Assembly: GCA_910577665.1 (NCBI GenBank)
Contig: CAJTOJ010000058.1
Span: 1 to 10,518 of the forward strand
Length of the DNA stretch: 10,518 bases
Direction: 5' to 3'
DNA from: an uncultured Acetatifactor sp.
Lineage (GTDB): Bacteria; Bacillota; Clostridia; Lachnospirales; Lachnospiraceae
Part shown: one piece after another, positions 6,127 through 10,518 of the stretch
Position numbering within the stretch: position 1 is the stretch's first letter
How the letters are laid out: each line of letters opens with the position of its first letter
Notes under the pieces: model-generated
The model's input: the letters and a program-made list of their open reading frames with translations, nothing else
Told to the model about the DNA's origin: nothing
Databases searched by the model: none
Program-made: the position numbers and the translations under genes

Positions 6127-7689
6127 TCACACTTCCTCCTCGATCTCCATATGGACAATCTGGGAGAGATCCACGTAACTTTCTTCAAACTTCTGTCTCT
6201 CTGCAATGGCCTGGAAATCTACCTGGATTTCCTTTCCGGCAAAATCCGACAGCAGTGCCTCCAACTGCATCTTATTCTCCGGATTCTTCATGAAATAATC
6301 TGAAGGCAACCCGTCCTCCAGTACCATCAACAGTCTGTTGTCCCCTCCAAGGCTTAATTTCGCAGACTTCATATAGATTCTCATGGGATTCTCTGCGCTG
6401 CCTACAATAGAGGGCCACTTAGCAACAATCTCTTTCACATCCTCCGGGATGGCCTTGGGAATCTGCGGCTTCTCCTTCTTCGCCATCACTGGCGCCATTC
6501 CAGAAAGAGCAGAAGGTACAGGCGCCGCCATCACCCCATTTTCCACCTTCTCCTCTACCTGCCGGATCCTGTCCAGGACTGCCTCCTGGTCTACCTCCAT
6601 CTGTGGCCTGCAGAGCTTGATCAATGCAATTTCCACCAGGATACGCTTCTGGGCAGCGTAACGGATCTGCCCCGACAGCTCTGAGAAGATGCGGATATAT
6701 CGGACGATCCTGTCCATATCCACCATTGCCGCTTCTTCTTTCAGCCGCTTCAAGTTCTCTGTTGACATATCGATCACGTCCTCCAGGTTATCGGAAGCCT
6801 GCACCAGCATCAGATTGCGCAGGTACCAGGTGAAGTCTGCCACAAACTGTACCAGTTCCCGGCCCTGCATGACAATCTCCTCCAGAAGCTGCACACAGCC
6901 CAACACATCCCGCTCCAGCACATATCGAAGCAACCTGCTGAATACTTCCGTATCCACAGCTCCCAGCACGTCCAGCACCTTGTCATAGGTCAACTCCCGG
7001 CCCAGGTGGAAAGCAATGCACTGGTCCAGCAGGCTCAAGGCATCCCGCATGGACCCATCTGCTGTCTTTGCAATGTAACGGAGGGCTTTCTCCTCCACCT
7101 CCACACCTTCAGCAGCAATCAGTTCCTGCATCCTGCCAGTGATGGTCTCAATGGAAATGCGCTTAAAGTCATACCGCTGGCACCGGGACAGGATCGTCAC
7201 CGGAAGCTTGTGGACTTCCGTGGTGGCCAGGATGAAGATCACATAGGAAGGCGGTTCCTCCAGGGTCTTCAGAAGGGCGTTGAAGGCCCCTATGGATAAC
7301 ATATGCACTTCGTCTATGATATAAACCTTGTATTTTCCTTCCGCCGGTGAGTAGGACACTTCTTCCACAATCTCCCGTATATTGTCCACGCCATTGTTGG
7401 AAGCCGCATCAATCTCAATCACATTCATGCTGGCACCGGCAGCAATGGCCCTGCAGATCCGGCATTCCCCACAGGGACCGTCCTGCGTGGGATTTTCACA
7501 GTTTACTGTCCGTGCGAAAATTTTCGCTATTGTGGTCTTACCTGTTCCCCTGGTACCAGTAAACAGATAGGCATGGCCAATACGTCCTGCCTTAAGCTGG
7601 TTCTTCAAGGTAATTACAATATGATCCTGCCCCTTTACATCCGCAAAGGTGTCCGGGCGGAATTTCCGGTATAGTGCTGTGTATGACAT
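6127..7689 (-). CDS. dnaX: DNA polymerase III subunit gamma/tau
   Basis: A 520-residue clamp-loader ATPase of the replisome. The AAA+ module has Walker A GTRGTGKT (45-52), four zinc-binding cysteines (Cys64, Cys73, Cys76, Cys79), Walker B IIDEVHM (124-130), sensor 1 ATTE (155-158) and the SRC arginine-finger motif (168-170). The lid and collar domains follow to about residue 365. The C-terminal part (about 380-520) is a shorter tau-like extension expected to contact the polymerase. A typical A-rich slippery heptamer for the programmed frameshift of E. coli dnaX is not seen, so a separate short gamma form is not indicated. The start at 7689 has AAGGAG seven bases upstream. It lies only 30 bases after pfk, so the two are almost certainly co-transcribed. 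Confidence 0.97.
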   Translation of the reverse strand: MSYTALYRKFRPDTFADVKGQDHIVITLKNQLKAGRIGHAYLFTGTRGTGKTTIAKIFARTVNCENPTQDGPCGECRICRAIAAGASMNVIEIDAASNNGVDNIREIVEEVSYSPAEGKYKVYIIDEVHMLSIGAFNALLKTLEEPPSYVIFILATTEVHKLPVTILSRCQRYDFKRISIETITGRMQELIAAEGVEVEEKALRYIAKTADGSMRDALSLLDQCIAFHLGRELTYDKVLDVLGAVDTEVFSRLLRYVLERDVLGCVQLLEEIVMQGRELVQFVADFTWYLRNLMLVQASDNLEDVIDMSTENLKRLKEEAAMVDMDRIVRYIRIFSELSGQIRYAAQKRILVEIALIKLCRPQMEVDQEAVLDRIRQVEEKVENGVMAAPVPSALSGMAPVMAKKEKPQIPKAIPEDVKEIVAKWPSIVGSAENPMRIYMKSAKLSLGGDNRLLMVLEDGLPSDYFMKNPENKMQLEALLSDFAGKEIQVDFQAIAERQKFEESYVDLSQIVHMEIEEEV

Positions 7690-7719
7690 ATCTGTACTCC
7701 TTGCCTAAAAGATCTGTTC

Positions 7720-8793
7720 CTAATTACCGAAACTGATCCCCAGCAGTTTCGCTTCCTTTACAATGGAAGCATCCGGATCAATAGACTTCAGTTTCCCTGC
7801 CACTTCCTCCAGAGGCACACGCACCACTTCCCGGTTCACATAGCCCACCATGAATCCATACTGGTCTTCCAGGATCAGCTTGCCGGCCTCGGAACCCAGG
7901 CGACTTGCAAATACGCGGTCATAAGGACAGGGACTTCCCCCTCTCTGAGTGTGGCCGGGAACTGTGACGCGTACTTCCCTGCCGGTCTTCTTCTGGATGG
8001 CCGCCGCCACCTCGTAGGAAACAGAAGGATAGGGATTCTTCTCCAGCTTTTTTTTGTACTCCTTCTTGGACAACCTGGCGTCTTCCTTGGAAATGGCACC
8101 TTCTGCCACTGCAATGATGGTAAAGCGGCTTCCCCTTTTATCCCTCTCCTCAATCTTGTCTATGACTTTGTCAATATCATAAGGGATCTCAGGGATCAGT
8201 ATGATGTCCGCGCCTCCCGCCATGCCAGCATTCAAGGTCAGCCATCCCACCTTATGTCCCATGACTTCCACAATAAATACCCTGCCATGGGAAGCTGCCG
8301 TGGTATGGATGCAGTCAATGGCATCTGTGGCAATGTCCACTGCACTCTGGAAACCGAAGGTCATGTCGGTGCCCCACAGGTCGTTGTCAATGGTCTTGGG
8401 CAATGTCACTACATTCAAGCCCTCCTTGCGCAGCAGGTTCGCCGTCTTGTGGGTACCATTGCCGCCCAGAATCACCAGGCAGTCCAGCTGGAGCTTGTAA
8501 TAATTCTGTTTCATGGCTTCCACCTTGTTCAAGCCGTTCTCATCTGGATCCTGGATAGTCTTGAATGGTGTACGGGAAGTACCCAGTATCGTGCCGCCCT
8601 TTGTCAGGATTCCGGAGAAATCCTTGCCAGTGAGCATCTGGAACCTGCTATAGATCAGACCCTTATAGCCGTCCAGAAATCCGTAGATCTCCACCTGTTC
8701 TTTACTGCCCACAAGGGTCTTCACCACACCACGCATGGCCGCATTCAAGGCCTGGCAGTCCCCGCCACTGGTCAACATACCTATTCTCTTCAT
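7720..8793 (-). CDS. 6-phosphofructokinase, mixed ATP/PPi (group III-like) type
   Basis: A 357-residue glycolytic enzyme that phosphorylates fructose 6-phosphate to fructose 1,6-bisphosphate. Readable motifs are the nucleotide loop LTSGGDCQALNA (7-18), GTSR (71-74), GGNGT (110-114), PKTIDND (132-138) with catalytic Asp136, MGH (178-180) and PGHTQRGGSP (279-288). Two positions that separate ATP from pyrophosphate enzymes are mixed here: Gly113 (E. coli Gly104) favours ATP, while Lys133 (E. coli position 124) is typical of PPi enzymes. The usual magnesium-binding Asp of GGDG is Asn112. This fits the mixed-substrate group rather than the classic allosteric PfkA. The start at 8793 is chosen for GGAGG just upstream; an ATG four codons earlier would encode that site. 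It heads the operon with dnaX, ybaB and recR. The phosphoryl donor cannot be settled from sequence alone. Confidence 0.93.
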   Translation of the reverse strand: MKRIGMLTSGGDCQALNAAMRGVVKTLVGSKEQVEIYGFLDGYKGLIYSRFQMLTGKDFSGILTKGGTILGTSRTPFKTIQDPDENGLNKVEAMKQNYYKLQLDCLVILGGNGTHKTANLLRKEGLNVVTLPKTIDNDLWGTDMTFGFQSAVDIATDAIDCIHTTAASHGRVFIVEVMGHKVGWLTLNAGMAGGADIILIPEIPYDIDKVIDKIEERDKRGSRFTIIAVAEGAISKEDARLSKKEYKKKLEKNPYPSVSYEVAAAIQKKTGREVRVTVPGHTQRGGSPCPYDRVFASRLGSEAGKLILEDQYGFMVGYVNREVVRVPLEEVAGKLKSIDPDASIVKEAKLLGISFGN

Positions 8794-8888
8794 GTGCTCC
8801 TCCATTCTGCTGCCCCCCCTGCCACTTCCTGCCCCACAGACAGCCCCAGTGCGCCCGGCGCAGCTTATCCATGTCTCTGATCATTCAA

Positions 8889-8917
8889 ATTATACCCTAT
8901 TCCTGGCCTGTACACAA
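8889..8917 (-). promoter_or_regulatory. Promoter of the pfk-dnaX-ybaB-recR operon
   Basis: The minus strand has TTGTGT (8917-8912), a 17-base spacer and a perfect TATAAT (8894-8889). Transcription would start near 8882 and give pfk a leader of about 88 bases. The leader includes GCGC(CGG)GCGC and G-runs, but no terminator or known riboswitch. This is the only good sigma-A promoter upstream of the operon in the window. Confidence 0.75.
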
Positions 8918-8938
8918 CTTTTTTATGAAAAGTTCAGC

Positions 8939-9000
8939 CAGTGGGAAGCGTATGGATGAAAATCGTGCTCGCACGAATTTTCATCCATCGGTTTCCACTG
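8939..9000. repeat. Near-perfect 60-base palindrome (long hairpin)
   Basis: Bases 8939-8968 and 8971-9000 are complementary around a two-base centre. The inner 17 pairs (8952-8968 with 8971-8988) are broken only by a one-base bulge at A8977. Eleven outer pairs follow beyond a second bulge, with one G/G mismatch and one G-T wobble. Both ends of the palindrome read CAGTGG inward. It sits between two divergent promoters and is transcribed by neither. It could be a repetitive extragenic palindrome, a mobile-element relic or a DNA-level signal. Confidence 0.85.
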
Positions 9001-9102
9001 AGGGAGCGCCCCGATAATGAGCAAAAAGTGCTGCGTACGCAGCAAAGGAGTGCCGAAGGCACGATTTTTGCGAATGGGCGCAGCTGAACGCAAACTTTCC
9101 CT
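9001..9102. other. Nested stem element with a three-way-junction-like fold
   Basis: Five stems nest without conflict. From the outside these are AGGGA/TCCCT (9001-9005 with 9098-9102), GCGCCC/GGGCGC (9006-9011 with 9076-9081) and GCAAAAA/TTTTTGC (9021-9027 with 9065-9071). Inside these sit two side-by-side hairpins: the perfect 16-base palindrome at 9029-9044 and GTGCC/GGCAC (9050-9054 with 9058-9062). All pairs are Watson-Crick. It abuts the long palindrome directly, so both may form one unit of about 164 bases. No open reading frame or own promoter is visible. It may be a structured RNA or a dispersed repeat. Confidence 0.6.
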
Positions 9103-9133
9103 TGAATATTTTTGAAAGATTTCTCATTGGGGG

Positions 9134-9162
9134 TTGAAATGGGAAATGTTTTCAGATAGAAT
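9134..9162 (+). promoter_or_regulatory. Promoter of the serine tRNA gene
   Basis: TTGAAA (9134-9139) and TAGAAT (9157-9162), each five of six consensus bases, are separated by 17 bases. Transcription would begin near 9169, five bases before the mature tRNA, so only a very short 5' leader needs removal. It diverges from the pfk promoter. Confidence 0.75.
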
Positions 9163-9173
9163 AAGAGAAGTCT

Positions 9174-9261
9174 GGAGAGTTATCGAAGCGGTCATAACGA
9201 GCTGCACTCGAAATGCAGTTGTCCTTTACAGGGCACGTGGGTTCGAATCCCACACTCTCCG
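9174..9261 (+). tRNA. tRNA-Ser (anticodon CGA)
   Basis: An 88-base class II tRNA that reads the codon UCG. The acceptor stem GGAGAGT/ACTCTCC (9174-9180 with 9254-9260) pairs fully, with discriminator G at 9261. The anticodon stem CTGCA/TGCAG encloses the loop CTCGAAA with anticodon CGA at 9209-9211. The long variable arm (9219-9236) forms a TGTCC/GGGCA stem, as expected for serine. The T arm is GTGGG-TTCGAAT-CCCAC. The 3' CCA is not encoded and must be added after transcription. Confidence 0.97.
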
Positions 9262-9269
9262 CTATACAA

Positions 9270-9329
9270 AGAGACCGCAAATCCAAGATATTCCAGTAAA
9301 ATCATGGGTTTGCGGCTCTTTTCATTTTT
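9270..9329 (+). terminator. Intrinsic terminator of the tRNA-Ser transcript
   Basis: AGAGaCCGCAAAtCC (9270-9284) pairs with GGGTTTGCGGCTCT (9306-9319), with one bulged A and one wobble. The loop has about 21 bases. The stem is followed by a T-rich run (9319-9329). It begins nine bases after the tRNA. Confidence 0.8.
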
Positions 9330-9591
9330 AAGAATACTACTTCAAATTTTGCTTAAAAACGTGGGTTTTTACAAAATCTTGTCATGGCATTTTAATAAGT
9401 AGATTCTATCCATATGGTAGGACTTCCTACACAATCCCCAGCAGGGACTTCCACATTCTCTGCCCTCTGGTGATCTCCCCGTCCGGACTGGTATGCGATC
9501 CACGTTATCCAAACTTAAATAAAATCCAAACCTTTCAGAAAAAAGACGTAAACCGCAACAAATACCGTCTGAAAAAGTTTGGATATTATTT
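9330..9591. other. Non-coding stretch between the tRNA terminator and the recombinase gene
   Basis: No gene is supported here. The stretch is AT-rich and holds a small perfect hairpin GTAGGA-CT-TCCTAC (9417-9430), plus the repeat cluster at 9507-9584. No copy of the tRNA 3' end is seen, so there is no sign in this window that the tRNA was an attachment site. Confidence 0.6.
9507..9584. repeat. Repeat cluster at the 3' end of the recombinase gene
   Basis: The octamer ATCCAAAC occurs directly at 9507-9514 and 9524-9531, and inverted (GTTTGGAT) at 9577-9584. The last two form the base of a hairpin continued by TTTCAGA/TCTGAAA (9533-9539 with 9568-9574), with a small internal loop and a 28-base apical loop. 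It lies eight bases after the recombinase stop codon. It may be a terminator for that gene or the terminal repeat of a mobile element; no boundary can be fixed from one end. Confidence 0.65.
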
Positions 9592-10518
9592 TTATCTTTT
9601 TCTCTTGATACCGCAAAAATCTACAAGAGAGCCATCAGGATTTTTCCACTTTGCAGATACCTTTCTGTCGTTTTCATCCTCCAGAGTGGCCAGTGCCTTT
9701 GCTTTCTCTTCCACAGTGATATCAAGGTAAACCATCGTGGTCTGGAGCTGTTCGTGGCCGAGTAAAAATGAAATCTGTATGATGTTCATCCCATCCTCCA
9801 GCCAGTGTGAAGCCTTCGAATGGCGAAGCTGGTGTGCATGGAGCCCTGGCGGCACATCACTGCAGACCTCATGCGCCATCTTGGCATATTTCCTCAACAT
9901 CTTGCTGATGGCAGGCTGGGTCAGCTTCCCATGGCATCCAGTATTACGGGAATAAAAGACATAAGCTTCCGGATCCGGTGTTTCCCCATGGAACTCTGCC
10001 AGGTAACGCTTTAAATGCGCGACGGTCTTGGGCAGCAGGTAAAGGGTGCGGATCTTATTTCCTTTCCCGATAATAACCGCATATGGTTTTTCGTCCGACA
10101 GGTGGAGCTGGCTGTTCTTCATCGACAGGAGCTCGTCCAGCCGGGCAGCGGTGCTGTAGAGCAGGATAAGGAATGCCATATCCCGGCGTCCGGTCCTGCT
10201 TAATGGGCTGGGGGCATCCAGCAGTGCCTTTACCGCTTCCCTCGTCAGGCCTTCCACTTTCTTTTTCTGGCATTTCCTGCGCGGGATCTGGGCCGCCTCC
10301 AGATACAAGTGCAGGTAAGCCACATCCCGGCTGCCCAGGTACTTCAAAAATGTCCTTAAAGATGCCAGCCTGTTGTTGCAGCTCTCCGGGCTGCATCCCC
10401 TGGATTCCCGCAGCCAGACAAGCCATTCTTCGATAACCGTATGCCGGAAGCAGTCTGCATTCAGGCTGTCACTGTGTATCTTTTTCTCATTTTCCAGAAA
10501 AGACAGGTACAGCACGAT
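9592..10518 (-). CDS. Tyrosine recombinase/integrase, 5' end beyond the window
   Basis: At least 307 residues of a tyrosine recombinase that cuts and rejoins DNA at specific sites. A SAM-like N-terminal DNA-binding domain is present in part (SCNNRLASLRTFLKYL, 45-60). The catalytic domain is complete, numbered from the GTG at 10515: Arg125 (AARLDELL), Lys151 or Lys154 (GKGNKIRTLYL), His228 and Arg231 (HQLRHSKASHW), His254 (LLGHEQLQTTM) and nucleophile Tyr263 (VYLDIT). Roughly the first 25 residues expected for this family are missing, and the frame is open to the edge, so the true start is probably outside. The short tail after Tyr263 (ending DFCGIKRKR) resembles recombinases found as trios (RIT elements); this subfamily call is from memory. 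It reads toward the tRNA. The active site looks intact, so the enzyme may be functional. Confidence 0.9.
   Translation of the reverse strand: MVLYLSFLENEKKIHSDSLNADCFRHTVIEEWLVWLRESRGCSPESCNNRLASLRTFLKYLGSRDVAYLHLYLEAAQIPRRKCQKKKVEGLTREAVKALLDAPSPLSRTGRRDMAFLILLYSTAARLDELLSMKNSQLHLSDEKPYAVIIGKGNKIRTLYLLPKTVAHLKRYLAEFHGETPDPEAYVFYSRNTGCHGKLTQPAISKMLRKYAKMAHEVCSDVPPGLHAHQLRHSKASHWLEDGMNIIQISFLLGHEQLQTTMVYLDITVEEKAKALATLEDENDRKVSAKWKNPDGSLVDFCGIKRKR

Noticed and set aside
6018..6206. Extension of YbaB into the end of dnaX
   Set aside because: The extra residues overlap dnaX, lack family similarity, and the ATG at 6017 has its own ribosome binding site.
7951..8880. Long plus-strand open frame opposite pfk
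   Set aside because: It is the antisense shadow of a well-supported gene; its product has no recognisable domain and no ribosome binding site precedes it.
8702..8884. Small open frame overlapping the start of pfk on the same strand
   Set aside because: Its first ATG lies at or before the predicted transcription start and has no ribosome binding site. The frame is an out-of-phase reading of the G-rich pfk leader and coding sequence.
8806..9173. Search for the signal recognition particle RNA, often found near dnaX in Firmicutes
   Set aside because: The conserved GGAAGCAGCA-type core of that RNA is not present on either strand; the structured element there has a different layout.
9174..9261. 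tRNA-Ser as the attachment site of the neighbouring recombinase
   Set aside because: No duplicate of the tRNA 3' end occurs between it and the recombinase gene, and the true element ends are not in view.
1..10518. CRISPR arrays, toxin-antitoxin pairs or phage-defence genes
   Set aside because: No spaced direct repeats of CRISPR size and no gene with such domains were seen; apart from the recombinase the proteins are ordinary chromosomal functions.

Overview
The window looks like chromosomal DNA from a Clostridia bacterium, most probably of the family Lachnospiraceae. The evidence is the gene set (a CvpA-like protein, a DUF5711-like protein, a LysM protein with an internal membrane anchor, and dnaX-ybaB-recR), strong AGGAGG-type ribosome binding sites, sigma-A-type promoters and an intermediate GC content. 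I cannot name genus or species from the sequence alone.

Every protein gene I accept lies on the minus strand, so the layout reads from right to left. At the far right (9592-10518) is the 3' part of a tyrosine recombinase that runs off the window, followed by a repeat-rich gap. A serine tRNA (anticodon CGA, 9174-9261) is the only plus-strand gene; it has its own promoter and a terminator. Between the tRNA promoter and the divergent promoter of the next operon lies a heavily palindromic element (8939-9102): a near-perfect 60-base hairpin beside a nested, three-way-junction-like fold. Neither identified promoter would transcribe it.

The main operon then runs pfk (a 6-phosphofructokinase of the mixed ATP/PPi type), dnaX (clamp-loader gamma/tau), ybaB (nucleoid-associated protein) and recR (recombination mediator). 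It joins one glycolytic enzyme to a conserved replication and repair trio. Downstream come galM (aldose 1-epimerase), a membrane-anchored LysM protein, a DUF5711-like single-pass membrane protein and a CvpA-family membrane protein. The last three form an envelope-related group, but each is preceded by 180-260 bases of non-coding sequence, so they are probably regulated separately.

At the left edge (1-152) two consensus-like promoters in tandem point off the window. The spacing, AT-rich upstream sequence and the bases just after the second -10 box resemble a ribosomal RNA operon promoter region; the 16S gene itself is not in view.

The most interesting unexplained signals are (1) an inverted repeat that would bury the ribosome binding site of the LysM gene in a 15-base stem, next to a 12-base palindrome in a candidate promoter; (2) the structured element at 8939-9102; and (3) a repeat cluster at the end of the recombinase gene. 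Several starts were moved inward to the start codon with the better ribosome binding site (LysM, galM, ybaB, pfk).
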